Assembly (NCBI GenBank): GCA_963837025.1
Contig: CAWILT010000002.1
Span: 1 to 64,000 of the forward strand
Length of the DNA: 64,000 nt
Source of the DNA: JALZUV01 sp963837025
GTDB lineage: Bacteria > Pseudomonadota > Alphaproteobacteria > Rickettsiales > JALZUV01
Direction: 5' to 3'
Positions 1-7,424 of this stretch are shown here, piece after piece; positions within the stretch are counted from its first letter, which is position 1; the number at the start of each line of letters is the position of its first letter. Below the pieces are notes generated by a model, which was not told where the DNA came from, ran no database searches, and worked only from the letters and a program-made list of their open reading frames with translations. The position numbers were made by a program, and so were the translations under genes.

Positions 1-87
1 GAAATCAAACTCTACGGCGGACAAGAAGATTTACCACTAAAACTGAAGGAGCCCACGGATAGAGAATTGGACAAAATAGAGAGCTGA
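1..87 (+). CDS. 3' end of an unidentified protein (partial)
   Basis: An open frame runs from the first base of the window to a TGA at 85-87. It encodes 28 charged residues ending in DKIES. Its start lies outside the window, so neither length nor family can be judged. It converges on the decayed dipeptidase gene that ends at 106 on the other strand. The frame is short enough to be chance, although its composition (Lys, Glu and Leu rich) looks protein-like. Confidence 0.35.
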   Translation, partial: EIKLYGGQEDLPLKLKEPTDRELDKIES

Positions 88-105
88 AAATAAAAGTTAA
101 AATAA

Positions 106-512
106 CTAATCACACGGCAACTTCTCATTCATTGTTTTAAAGCGCCAGCTTTTTTCAAAACTAAAATGCCACCATTCGGTACGTACGGTCTTAAAGCCAA
201 CGGCTAGTAAGCCGTCTTGTAACAGCTTTCGGTTGGCTAGGATTTCTTTACTGAAATTACGTATTCAATATGTGAGGTACGACCGAAAAAGTCGTAATCG
301 CTACCCATATCTACAAAACAGCCATCCAAAGTAACCAACGTAACATCAACTGCGGCTCCTTTGTTATGGATGCTGCCTTTGCCATAAGGGTTTGCCACAT
401 AGGTGGGTCGAGGTACTTTTGACCACATAAACTTTTGAACATCTAAAGGCCGATAGCAGTCGTAAAATTTTATTTTGTATCCTTTTTCGCAAAAATATTG
501 GTTGGCCTCAAA
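106..512 (-). pseudogene. Decayed VanX/DdpX-type D-Ala-D-Ala dipeptidase
   Basis: The minus strand from about 512 down to 106 encodes a recognisable M15 D-alanyl-D-alanine dipeptidase in two frames. The upstream frame carries the YDCYRP motif, the zinc-site segment GSIHNKGAAVDVTL and MGSDYDFF. It stops at about 237. The C-terminal motif (NRKLLQDG, then EWWHF) continues in another frame and stops at 106-108. The distance implies one missing base (or two extra) near 245-260. The N-terminal 60 or so residues found in family members, including the intact homologue at 37081-37650, are absent because the sequence runs into fliP at about 510. The gene is therefore both 5'-truncated and frameshifted and should be inactive unless the frameshift is a sequencing error. 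Confidence 0.8.
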
Positions 513-829
513 AACACAAACAGGGTCACAAATAAAGCTAAGCTAATAATGACTTGGTTAGGCGGCGTCGTTTGCGTACCCAGCGCCGAACGCATGAAAG
601 ACAATACCACCACAATGCGAATAAAACTGGTCGTCATCACCAAGATTGAAGGCGCAATGGCCAACACCGTCAGCAATAAAATAATCTGAATCATCCGCGC
701 CGCAGCCGATCCACCGCCCAAGCCATCCGAAATGCCGTTCATATCGAGCGTAAAGGATTGCGCTTCAGCCGCAAACGGGTGAAATAACACGCCTAAAATG
801 AGTGCTAAGAATATCGGAGAAAATCGCAT
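470..829 (-). pseudogene. fliP: FliP, flagellar export gate protein, truncated after about 100 residues
   Basis: FliP builds the FliPQR export gate at the base of the flagellar type III apparatus. The frame begins with a plausible signal peptide (cleavage near AEA-QSF). It then has the family segments around residues 39-75 (MIQIILLLTVLAIAPSIL, FIRIVVVLSF, RSALGTQ) and PPNQVIISLALFVTLFV near residue 100. The family continues for a further 140 or so residues with two more membrane segments and a conserved cytoplasmic part. Here these are replaced by a few unrelated residues before a stop. The junction at about 505-515 coincides with the start of similarity to a dipeptidase gene in another frame. 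fliO overlaps its start by 25 bases. As read, FliP cannot be functional. Confidence 0.85.
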
Positions 830-1107
830 CGTAATCCTGCCCCACGCATCTGATTTTGGGCAATAAATTGATTGCCGCCCTGTGCACCTATCAGCACCAG
901 ATGTTCTTGCTCATCACAGCGTACTAACACCAACTTATTCTTATTATCAATATAGACTTGTTCAATAATTTTTAAGCGGCGCTCGCCTTGCACCTTATCT
1001 ACCCACTGGCTAGATTTAATGCGTTTAAGCGCCCACGACAAAAAGAAAATCAGCGCAATAACAAATAAAAATGCCGCCATAACGCGTATATAGCTTATCT
1101 CATCCAT
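805..1107 (-). CDS. fliO: FliO, flagellar biosynthesis protein
   Basis: This 100-residue protein has one N-terminal membrane segment (about residues 8-28). A small basic cytoplasmic domain follows with the FliO pattern ERRLKIIEQVYIDNKNKLVLVRCDEQEHLVLIG, quoted here only to name its two halves: the RRLKIIEQ strand and the HLVLIG strand. FliO assists assembly of the FliP ring in the flagellar export gate. Its stop lies 25 bases inside fliP and its start overlaps the upstream gene's stop by one base (TAATG), so the genes are translationally coupled. The identification rests on size, topology and operon position. Confidence 0.8.
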   Translation of the reverse strand: MDEISYIRVMAAFLFVIALIFFLSWALKRIKSSQWVDKVQGERRLKIIEQVYIDNKNKLVLVRCDEQEHLVLIGAQGGNQFIAQNQMRGAGLRCDFLRYS

Positions 1108-1490
1108 TAAGCTTCGTCCTCGGTATTACCCTTAGGATAAGGATTTGGTATTATCGGGGTGGTCGATTGCATTTTTTGATAGGCACTCACCGCTTGCTTT
1201 TTTTCGGTCACGCCTTTGAGTGTGGAATGTACTTTATCGCGCTGCGCCTTAAGCTGATTTTCCAATATTTCCAGCTTATCCATCAGACCTTGTAAAAGGG
1301 GTTGAATAGCCTGCAAATCGTCAAATTTCAGTTCATGAATATTGTTTGATAATTCTTCAACCTGTTCATCCATACCCGTCATGTCAGGCTGAATATTATC
1401 ATCTAACATTTTCTCACAGCGCGCCATAAATGCATTAATCTGCTCAACTAATTGCTGTGCATTAATATAGGCATTATCATTATTGCTCAT
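1107..1490 (-). CDS. Coiled-coil protein of the flagellar operon
   Basis: The chosen ATG at 1490 (MSNND) gives 127 residues. It overlaps the upstream FlhB-like gene by 11 bases. An in-frame extension up to 1535 would lie inside that gene. The protein is acidic and predicted helical throughout (residues 8-100), with heptad-like spacing of Leu and Ile, and ends in a proline-rich tail. It has no membrane segment. Size, helicity and position between FlhB-like and FliO proteins suggest a flagellar secretion chaperone or export accessory of the FlgN/FliT kind, but I see no diagnostic motif. The function is inference from context. Confidence 0.7.
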   Translation of the reverse strand: MSNNDNAYINAQQLVEQINAFMARCEKMLDDNIQPDMTGMDEQVEELSNNIHELKFDDLQAIQPLLQGLMDKLEILENQLKAQRDKVHSTLKGVTEKKQAVSAYQKMQSTTPIIPNPYPKGNTEDEA

Positions 1491-1815
1491 GGGGCACCTT
1501 TCGTGTGTTTGCCTTGCTATTGGCTTGATACACATACGCCAATATTTCCGCTACTGCCGCATAGGCTTCTAAGGGTATGGGCGTATCTAAATCAAGCGTG
1601 GTTAAAAGCTCGGTTAAATCCGTATCTTTACGCACTTTTACACCATTGGCAAAGGCCAATTCTAAAATCTGTTCCGCTACGCGGCCTTTACCGCTGGCCA
1701 CAATATGCGGCGCTTGGCCTTGGCCGCGCTCATGTTTAAGGGCAACGGCTTTTAACACCTCGTCTTTAATTTCTTGGCGCGTGGCGTCATCTACAATATC
1801 TATGCTATTGGTCAT
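1480..1815 (-). CDS. Stand-alone FlhB C-terminal-domain protein
   Basis: Starting at the ATG at 1815 (MTNSID) this is 111 residues, matching the cytoplasmic C-terminal domain of FlhB/YscU export switch proteins. The family pattern AVALKH, APHIVASGKG, VAEQILELA, TELL, IP, AYAAVAEILAYVY is present in order. The NPTH autocleavage motif that precedes AVALK in full FlhB is absent. Such stand-alone domains (FhlB/YlqH type) occur beside flagellar genes and can partly substitute for the FlhB tail in substrate specificity switching. Its start overlaps the end of csrA by 11 bases. Confidence 0.8.
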   Translation of the reverse strand: MTNSIDIVDDATRQEIKDEVLKAVALKHERGQGQAPHIVASGKGRVAEQILELAFANGVKVRKDTDLTELLTTLDLDTPIPLEAYAAVAEILAYVYQANSKANTRKVPHEQ

Positions 1816-2047
1816 CGGGTTTGCCTTGCAATGCGGAAATAAAATCTTCCAATCCACCTGAGTCACTGGTGGTGGCTGATTGGTTTTCAGCACTAATCTT
1901 ATCGTGAATTTCTTTGCGTAACACGCTGGCATCCGGCGGGAAAACAAAACCCAGTTTAACCGATTTTCCCTTAACTTCAACCACTTGAAGCTCAATAGAA
2001 TTATTGATGATAATTGATTCGCCTAATTTGCGAGAAAGATAAAGCAT
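1805..2047 (-). CDS. csrA: CsrA, carbon storage/flagellar mRNA regulator
   Basis: The protein has 80 residues. It begins MLYLSRKLGESIIINNSIELQVVEV-type, with the family's MLxLxRKxGExIxI opening and the VKLGFVFPPDASVLRKEI core that forms the RNA-binding dimer. CsrA binds GGA motifs near ribosome binding sites, and in alphaproteobacteria and others it commonly controls flagellin and motility. A good ribosome binding site (CAGGAG, 8 bases upstream) supports the start. It heads the flagellar run csrA, FlhB-like, coiled coil, fliO, fliP, with overlapping ends. The C-terminal tail of about 25 residues is acidic and not part of the core fold. Confidence 0.93.
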   Translation of the reverse strand: MLYLSRKLGESIIINNSIELQVVEVKGKSVKLGFVFPPDASVLRKEIHDKISAENQSATTSDSGGLEDFISALQGKPDDQ

Positions 2048-2105
2048 GGTGACTCCTGTCTGCTACATCTTGATTTAACGCAATTTTGCGTCATTTTGCA
2101 AGTGG

Positions 2106-2366
2106 CTATAACGCCTCAGCCGCCTCGGCTAAAATCACCACGCCTTTTTCATTCACTTCGGCTAGCCCGCCCGTCACATTAAACTGGCGCGTTGTGCCAT
2201 CAGCATGAATGGTCACAGCACCTTCGCGCAAAAGCGACATTAACGGCGCATGGTTGGGCAACACACCAAAATCGCCTTCCACACCGGGGGCTTCCACCAT
2301 AGTGGCTTGACCTGTATAGAATAGTTTTTCAGGGGTTACGAGTTCAACCAGTAAAGTATCTGACAT
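2106..2366 (-). CDS. atpC: AtpC, F1 ATP synthase epsilon subunit (short form)
   Basis: With the ATG at 2366, preceded by AAGGAGCT, the protein is 86 residues: the beta-sandwich domain only. Family motifs are LLVELVTPEKLFYTG, APGVEGDFGVLPNHAP and FNVTGGLAEV. The usual C-terminal helical hairpin (roughly 45-50 residues), which can inhibit ATP hydrolysis, is missing. The subunit sits on the central stalk of the ATP synthase. It is unusual that no atpHAGD genes precede it; the upstream neighbours on this strand are a GNAT gene and ilvE. The remaining subunits must lie elsewhere. Confidence 0.9.
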   Translation of the reverse strand: MSDTLLVELVTPEKLFYTGQATMVEAPGVEGDFGVLPNHAPLMSLLREGAVTIHADGTTRQFNVTGGLAEVNEKGVVILAEAAEAL

Positions 2367-2423
2367 GAAAAGCTCCTTATTTGCTGCCTCGCTTATAGCT
2401 AAAGCAGCCCTAAGGCGCAACGG

Positions 2424-2867
2424 TTATGATGTATATTTATCGGTTAGAATTTTATTGATAGCAAAGCCGCGAATGGTGTAGCCGCTCGCATAGAAAAATT
2501 GATGGCCCTTAGCGTTCTCAACAAATGAATGTAGAAAAATACGGTCGCATTCTAATTCGGTTGCCTTAGCTTCCAGCCAATCAAAGAGCAAACTGGAAAA
2601 TCCCTGGCGGCGCGCATCAGGGTGAATAAACAAACTCTCAGGCTGCAAATATTTACCGCAAAATAAGCGCATCCCTACATAATACATCACCGTAGCTTCG
2701 CATTCGCCTTGCGCATCAAAAATGCCGATTATCTGCCAACCTTCATAACGCATCTGCGCAATTTGCTCGCGCAAGGTTTCAATCGTTTGTTCGTGATACA
2801 TCAGCGATAAAAGCTGCGTTACCGCCTCCACCTCTAGTTCTGATGATACTTCAATAATTTTTGCCAT
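2424..2867 (-). CDS. GNAT-family N-acetyltransferase
   Basis: This 147-residue protein has the GNAT fold pattern. It has an N-terminal helix, the strand WQIIGIFDAQGECEATVMYY, the acetyl-CoA loop FIHPDARRQGFSSLLFDWL (motif A, with R-R-Q-G-F) and the C-terminal NAKGHQFFYASGY segment (motif B). Its substrate cannot be told from sequence. It lies 57 bases upstream of atpC and 8 bases downstream of ilvE on the same strand, so it may be cotranscribed with ilvE. It is not closely similar to the GNAT domain found inside ileS in this window. Confidence 0.85.
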   Translation of the reverse strand: MAKIIEVSSELEVEAVTQLLSLMYHEQTIETLREQIAQMRYEGWQIIGIFDAQGECEATVMYYVGMRLFCGKYLQPESLFIHPDARRQGFSSLLFDWLEAKATELECDRIFLHSFVENAKGHQFFYASGYTIRGFAINKILTDKYTS

Positions 2868-2875
2868 GATAAGAC

Positions 2876-3751
2876 TTAAGCTCCCACCGCTTTCATATAG
2901 GCATCACTTAGATCGTTAGTAACAGCTGCGGGGGTGTAGATTATACCCTCAATCTCGCCGATGGGGGTTACTTCAGCCGCGCTGCCGGTTACAAATACTT
3001 CAACGAAATCTTTTAACTCATCGGGCATAATGTGGCGCTCACTTACGCTATAGCCCTTATCTTTAGCCAGTTGAATTACGGTGCGTCGTGTGATGCCGTT
3101 TAGGTAACAATCAGCCGTGGGGGTGTGCAGCGCGCCTTGCTTATCAACGAAGAAAATATTCGCGCCGGTGCACTCCGCCACATAGCCGCGATAATCCAGC
3201 ATTAACGCATCGTGATAGCCCTTGGCTTCAGCATTATGTTTCGCATCGGTACAAATTATATATAGGCCAGCGGCCTTGGCATGCACGGGCGCTGAATCGG
3301 GCGCAGGGCGCTTCCACTTTGACCAACACAGACGCAGGCCCTTCATACGTGCTTCGGCGGTAAAATAACTGGGCCATTCCCACGCAGCGATGGCCACATT
3401 AATGGTGGAATCCTGCGCCGAGATAGCTAGCGTTTCTGACCCACGCCAAGCAATGGGGCGAAAATAAGCGTTACTCAAATTGTTTTGCACCAGCAATTCT
3501 TTGCTTGCCGCATTAATCACCTCATCACTATAGGGCAAATCAAAGCCCAGCTCATTGGCTGAAAATCGCAAACGCTGTGTATGCTCTTCAAGTTTAAAGA
3601 TTTTGCCATTATAGGCACGCTGACCTTCAAACACGCTTGAAGCATAATGCAGACCATGATTTAAAATGTGGCAGGTAGCTTGTTTCCATTCCACCATTTG
3701 CCCATTATACCAAATCCAGCCATCACGCTGATCCATCGGAATTTTTGCCAT
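2876..3751 (-). CDS. ilvE: Branched-chain amino acid aminotransferase
   Basis: This 291-residue PLP enzyme of fold type IV performs the last step of isoleucine, leucine and valine synthesis, exchanging amino groups with glutamate. Visible are the N-terminal WYNGQMVEW and HGLHYASSVFEG motifs, the PLP lysine in VHAKAAG (Lys159), ALMLDYRGYVAECTGANIF and the C-terminal EVFVTGSAAEVTPI. The ATG at 3751 has AAAGGAT just upstream. It lies 11 bases after pgeF on the same strand, so lgt, midA, pgeF and ilvE could form one transcript. With leuA at 58905 it indicates that the cell makes its own branched-chain amino acids. Confidence 0.95.
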   Translation of the reverse strand: MAKIPMDQRDGWIWYNGQMVEWKQATCHILNHGLHYASSVFEGQRAYNGKIFKLEEHTQRLRFSANELGFDLPYSDEVINAASKELLVQNNLSNAYFRPIAWRGSETLAISAQDSTINVAIAAWEWPSYFTAEARMKGLRLCWSKWKRPAPDSAPVHAKAAGLYIICTDAKHNAEAKGYHDALMLDYRGYVAECTGANIFFVDKQGALHTPTADCYLNGITRRTVIQLAKDKGYSVSERHIMPDELKDFVEVFVTGSAAEVTPIGEIEGIIYTPAAVTNDLSDAYMKAVGA

Positions 3752-3762
3752 GTCAGAATCCT

Positions 3763-4536
3763 TTACTGTTTGAGCATAATTGCTGATATTTGCCGACCAT
3801 AATCGCTTTCACCACGATGGCAAGTGCGGCGATAACTATAGAATAAATCTTCTTGGCCATAGGTGTTGTGCGGCAACATTTCAATGCTGCTTATGCCTAC
3901 GGCAGAACATTGCGCCAGCACATAGCTCTTTAAATTAAAGCGATAATGGCTAGCGCTTTGTGCATCGCGTTCAAAAAATTGGCCTGATGCGGCATCATTC
4001 GCCGTGAAATTCGCATGAAAAAGCGCATCTACCTGATAAGATTCTTGAGCAATCGCAGGGCCAATCGCAGCAACAATGCGGCTTGCTTCAGCGCCGAGTT
4101 TTTCCATCGCTTGCACTGTTTTAGCTACAATGCCACCCTGCGCGCCTTTCCAGCCTGCATGCGCCGCGCCTATCACGCCTGCTTGCGCATCCGCAAATAA
4201 AACCGGCACACAGTCAGCCGTTAAAATACCCAGAGCCAAGCCAGCGCAGCTGGTCACCATCGCATCCGCTTTAGGTAATGCATCCGTTTCCCATGCTTCA
4301 GTCACCGTCATCACATTGGCACTATGGTGCTGATAGAGCGTGCAAAGCGCATTAGCTCCCATGGCAGCAAGCACCCGCGCTCGATTTTGCGCAACATGTG
4401 CAAGTATATCATGTGAGCCTAATCCCACATTTAACCCAGCATAAATGCCCTCACTCACCCCACCTTTGCGGGTGAAGAATCCGTGGGCAATAGTCGTTAT
4501 TTCGCTTACATTTTCGGCAGTTATGGCCTGTATCAT
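3763..4536 (-). CDS. pgeF: PgeF/YfiH-type laccase-domain protein
   Basis: This 257-residue protein belongs to the YfiH/PgeF (Cu-oxidase_4) family. Some members act as purine nucleoside phosphorylases or polyphenol oxidases, and PgeF edits misincorporated amino acids in peptidoglycan precursors. Three zinc or copper ligands are visible: His71 (QHHSANV), Cys109 (GILTADCVPVL) and His126 (GAAHAGWKGA). It directly follows the MidA-type methyltransferase (2-base gap), an arrangement common in alphaproteobacteria. The exact biochemical role is not decided by the sequence. Confidence 0.92.
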   Translation of the reverse strand: MIQAITAENVSEITTIAHGFFTRKGGVSEGIYAGLNVGLGSHDILAHVAQNRARVLAAMGANALCTLYQHHSANVMTVTEAWETDALPKADAMVTSCAGLALGILTADCVPVLFADAQAGVIGAAHAGWKGAQGGIVAKTVQAMEKLGAEASRIVAAIGPAIAQESYQVDALFHANFTANDAASGQFFERDAQSASHYRFNLKSYVLAQCSAVGISSIEMLPHNTYGQEDLFYSYRRTCHRGESDYGRQISAIMLKQ

Positions 4537-4538
4537 TA

Positions 4539-5504
4539 CTAAAATCCTGCTAGAGTTGGCGTTTCATGTGGGGTGATTGCCATCACCTTAAACAGAGTGC
4601 CCATTTGTGCGGGCGAAATCAAGCGTATCCAACCTTCTTGCAGTGTTTTTTGTTGTTGCACATCCGTGCATTTGGTAAGCAGTTTTTGCAACCACATTTC
4701 AGCCCCTAAACTGCGTAAAAACTTTTCTTGCGGCACAATGGCGGATGCAGTGCAGCCGTGGCTCTGCGCTGTTTGCGCCAGTGCCTTAAAATTCACATGC
4801 GCGGTTAAATCAACCTGCCCGCAATCATCCAAAGGCGAATAATATTGATGATTTTTTACCCCTTGCAAACTATCGCCCTGCTCGCCTTCTGCCGTGCCAT
4901 AATCGCATATCCACAGCAGCCCACCTTGTTGTTTTAACCGCTCACAGAGTGTTGTAACCCATGCTGATGCCTGCGGCGATTCTTCACGCGTTACAGCGCC
5001 TTTCGGGCTGAACTCAAACTGCGGCGTAACCACACGCTCCACATCCCCCACCCATTGACGAATGGCAAACGCATCAAAAAACTCATTCGCGATAATGAAT
5101 AACGGCTTATCGCGTGGAAAGGATGCAATCGTTTTATGCCATGTTGGATGATGTGATTGCAAGGTTTGTGCTTGAATCGTTTTTAAGGTGCGGTTGCTCT
5201 CCACCAAGTGCAACCCGCAAGCAGGCAGATGCCGCAGCACGTCCGCACTTAATGTGCCCCGACCGGGGCCAAGCTCAACCAAATCAAATTCAGGCTCTGC
5301 TAGCTCCTGCCAGGTATGACGCAGCCATAAACCCAGTATATCGCCAAAAATCTGGCTAATTTCAGGGGCGGTTACAAAATCGCCTTGCGCGCCCACCGCA
5401 ATCGCTTGTTGATAATAGCCAAATTCAGGATGTTGCAGGCAAAGCTGCATATAGTCATGCACCGTGAGGGGCAGTTTCTCAGCGATGAGCGCTTTAAGCG
5501 ACAT
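4539..5504 (-). CDS. SAM-dependent methyltransferase, MidA/NDUFAF7 family
   Basis: This 321-residue member of the DUF185 (MidA) family is homologous to mitochondrial NDUFAF7, which dimethylates an arginine of a complex I subunit. Motifs include the N-terminal DYMQLCLQHPEFGYY, GDFVTAPEISQIFG, the SAM-binding ELGPGRGTL and IANEFFDAFAIRQW. Its start overlaps the end of lgt by 11 bases. Assigning complex I assembly is inference from the family. An NDUFA9-like gene elsewhere in the window shows that complex I is probably present. Confidence 0.92.
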   Translation of the reverse strand: MSLKALIAEKLPLTVHDYMQLCLQHPEFGYYQQAIAVGAQGDFVTAPEISQIFGDILGLWLRHTWQELAEPEFDLVELGPGRGTLSADVLRHLPACGLHLVESNRTLKTIQAQTLQSHHPTWHKTIASFPRDKPLFIIANEFFDAFAIRQWVGDVERVVTPQFEFSPKGAVTREESPQASAWVTTLCERLKQQGGLLWICDYGTAEGEQGDSLQGVKNHQYYSPLDDCGQVDLTAHVNFKALAQTAQSHGCTASAIVPQEKFLRSLGAEMWLQKLLTKCTDVQQQKTLQEGWIRLISPAQMGTLFKVMAITPHETPTLAGF

Positions 5505-6306
5505 GCCGCTTTCGCAGGCTCAATCCTATCAGCAGCAGCCCGCCCAAAATCATCGGCGTAGACAGCAATTGCCCCATTGTCATTTCGCCCCAGATAAAAC
5601 CCAGCTGCTGGTCAGGTTCGCGAAACTGCTCTACAAAGCTGCGCGCCGCGCCATAGCCCAGCAAAAATAGCCCCGATAGCATGCCCGTTTTTTCACGAAT
5701 ACGTGTAAACATCGCTAATGAGAATAAGATAATAAATAGCAATAGCCCTTCTAACCCCGCTTCATAAAGCTGGCTAGGGTGGCGCGGTAAAGGCCCACCC
5801 GTGGGAAACACCATCGCCCACGGCACATCCGTAACCCTGCCCCACAATTCACCATTTACAAAATTTGCTAAACGCCCAAAAAACAACCCAATTGGCGCGG
5901 CTACTGCGAGCAAATCTGTCAATTTAATGTAGGGAACATCAAAGCGCCGCGCGAACAAAAACATTGCTATAATAACACCCGCCAAACCACCATGAAAACT
6001 CATGCCGCCTTGCCAAACCTTTAATGCCTCAAGCGGAAACTGCGCATAATAAGCAGGGTTATAAAATAGCACATAACCTAAACGCCCACCCAATATAATA
6101 CCAATAATGGCATACAAAATAATATCATCTAGCGCCTTTTCTTGTAACAAAGGCGGCGTAGATTTCTCACTTAATCGCTTCAGCAACCACCAGCCTAAAA
6201 AGATACCCGCCACGTAGGCCAGCGCATACCAACGCAAAGCAAACGGCCCAAGCTCCAGCAACACCGGATCAATCTGCGGAAAAGTAAGGTGCGATTGTTC
6301 AAACAT
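5494..6306 (-). CDS. lgt: Prolipoprotein diacylglyceryl transferase
   Basis: Lgt transfers diacylglycerol from phosphatidylglycerol to the lipobox cysteine of prolipoproteins in the inner membrane. The product from ATG 6306 (MFEQSHL) has 270 residues and about seven membrane segments. It contains the signature GRLANFVNGELWGR, the HGGLAGV loop, and HPSQLYEAG. An upstream in-frame ATG at 6342 exists but the family normally starts near MFEQ. It leads the lgt-midA-pgeF set. At least three lipoproteins in this window (18763, 57527, 61866) are likely substrates. Confidence 0.95.
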   Translation of the reverse strand: MFEQSHLTFPQIDPVLLELGPFALRWYALAYVAGIFLGWWLLKRLSEKSTPPLLQEKALDDIILYAIIGIILGGRLGYVLFYNPAYYAQFPLEALKVWQGGMSFHGGLAGVIIAMFLFARRFDVPYIKLTDLLAVAAPIGLFFGRLANFVNGELWGRVTDVPWAMVFPTGGPLPRHPSQLYEAGLEGLLLFIILFSLAMFTRIREKTGMLSGLFLLGYGAARSFVEQFREPDQQLGFIWGEMTMGQLLSTPMILGGLLLIGLSLRKRHVA

Positions 6307-6366
6307 GTCTATCGCTATAACGCCCCTTGCGCATTCGTGCAATGATTGCTAAATCTAGCGCACGGT

Positions 6367-6443
6367 GGGGGCATAGCTCAGTTGGTTAGAGCAGGATGCT
6401 CATAACGTCTTTGTCGGGGGTTCAAGTCCCTCTGCCCCTACCA
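6367..6443 (+). tRNA. tRNA with CAU anticodon (elongator Met or Ile2)
   Basis: A 77-base cloverleaf can be drawn. The acceptor GGGGGCA pairs with TGCCCCT (a G-U pair at 1-72). T8A9 is followed by a GCTC/GAGC D stem and an anticodon loop CTCATAA giving CAT. The T arm is GGGGG with TTCAAGT and a CCA is encoded. Initiator features (unpaired 1-72, three G-C pairs in the anticodon stem) are not seen, so it is an elongator tRNA. Whether C34 is modified to lysidine (Ile) or stays Met cannot be told. A degenerate copy of its 3' half lies 120 bases downstream. Confidence 0.93.
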
Positions 6444-6501
6444 GTTTTTCAATATTGCATAGCCAGTGCAACAACTCTCAACATATAAAATTGACGATAA
6501 C

Positions 6502-6569
6502 TAGAGCCCTAATTAAGAGCTGGCATGCATAGCATGATGGTTTAAGTCCCTCTGTCCCAGCTAGTTTTT
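6502..6569 (+). pseudogene. tRNA remnant: degenerate copy of the 3' part of the CAU tRNA
   Basis: Positions 6539-6569 repeat 6419-6449 (the T arm, acceptor end and following T-run) with 5 differences in 31 bases, exactly 120 bases apart. The preceding bases (AGAGCTGGCATGCATA) weakly resemble the D arm and anticodon arm. No full cloverleaf can be formed. It is either a decayed tandem duplicate or an attachment-site scar of an element that once used the tRNA 3' end. Confidence 0.55.
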
Positions 6570-6644
6570 ATTAGGAGGGAATGGTGTGAGTTATAATTGA
6601 ACTTATTAATAGAATATTAATTTTTAATAGATAAAATAATATTA

Positions 6645-7424
6645 ATGAATAAAGGATTTACTCTTTTAGAACTCTCAATAGTTCTAGTTATCATTGGCCT
6701 AATAGTCGGTGGTGTTACTGCTGGTGCAGACCTTATTCGAAGCGCTGAACTTAATTCAGTACCAAATGATATCAATAAATATGAAGTTGCCTTAAATGTA
6801 TTCAAGCTCAAATATAATGCCATTCCAGGAGATATGAAAAATGCCACTTCATATTGGGGAGTAGATACAAGTGGTTGCCCTAATGGAAAAGGTTCGGGAA
6901 CCTGTAATGGAAATGGGGATGGTAATATTGATTATAAGAATTCAATTGCAGATCCGAATTTTAAAGATGAAGATACCCGTGTTTGGGAGCATTTAGGTCT
7001 TTCAGGAATTGTCAACAGTGAGTTTAATGGGGGTTTAAGTGCGGGTTCAATCAAACGTATCTTCGGCGAAAACATGATGCCTGCGAAAAATGGAAATGGG
7101 GGGTATTGGATTCTCAATCATCAGCAAGGTGTATACGGTAAACCACGTGTTAATAGTATCGCTTATACTAACCAACATCTTTCTTCATCTTCAGATAATG
7201 GTATGTGGCAGGGGATTCTAACTCCAGAAGATGCACTTGCTATTGATTCAAAATATGATGATGGAAAAGCCGACAAAGGAAAAATGTCAATCATCAATGG
7301 TTGGGTTAATGGATTAACGGAACAAAATTGTGTAAACACTACTGGGTGGCCACCATCTTCACCAACTGAGCTTGTATTAAATCAAAAAGCGACAAATTGC
7401 ATTTTGTGGACTAGTTTAAACTAA
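6645..7424 (+). CDS. Type IV pilin-like protein (class III signal), paralogue 1
   Basis: This 259-residue protein has a short prepilin leader, MNKG, cleaved before FTLLELSIVLVIIGLIVGG, the N-methylation/transmembrane helix of type IV pilins and type II pseudopilins with the conserved Glu at mature position 5. The globular part contains YNAIPGDMKNATSYWG, CNGNGDG, VWEHLGLSG, KYDDGKADKG and a C-terminal Cys pair (CVN and NCIL). It closely resembles the gene at 10482-11264 in arrangement. It is AT-rich with no obvious Shine-Dalgarno sequence. It overlaps the 3' end of kdsB by 4 bases, convergently. No pilus assembly genes are nearby, so partners (PilB, PilC, PilD-type) must be elsewhere. Probably a minor pilin; the exact system is unknown. 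Confidence 0.88.
   Translation: MNKGFTLLELSIVLVIIGLIVGGVTAGADLIRSAELNSVPNDINKYEVALNVFKLKYNAIPGDMKNATSYWGVDTSGCPNGKGSGTCNGNGDGNIDYKNSIADPNFKDEDTRVWEHLGLSGIVNSEFNGGLSAGSIKRIFGENMMPAKNGNGGYWILNHQQGVYGKPRVNSIAYTNQHLSSSSDNGMWQGILTPEDALAIDSKYDDGKADKGKMSIINGWVNGLTEQNCVNTTGWPPSSPTELVLNQKATNCILWTSLN

Noticed and set aside
2075..2092. Possible terminator between atpC and csrA
   Set aside because: ACGCAA/TTGCGT can pair but the loop is very small, the stem is weak and no T-run follows on the minus strand.
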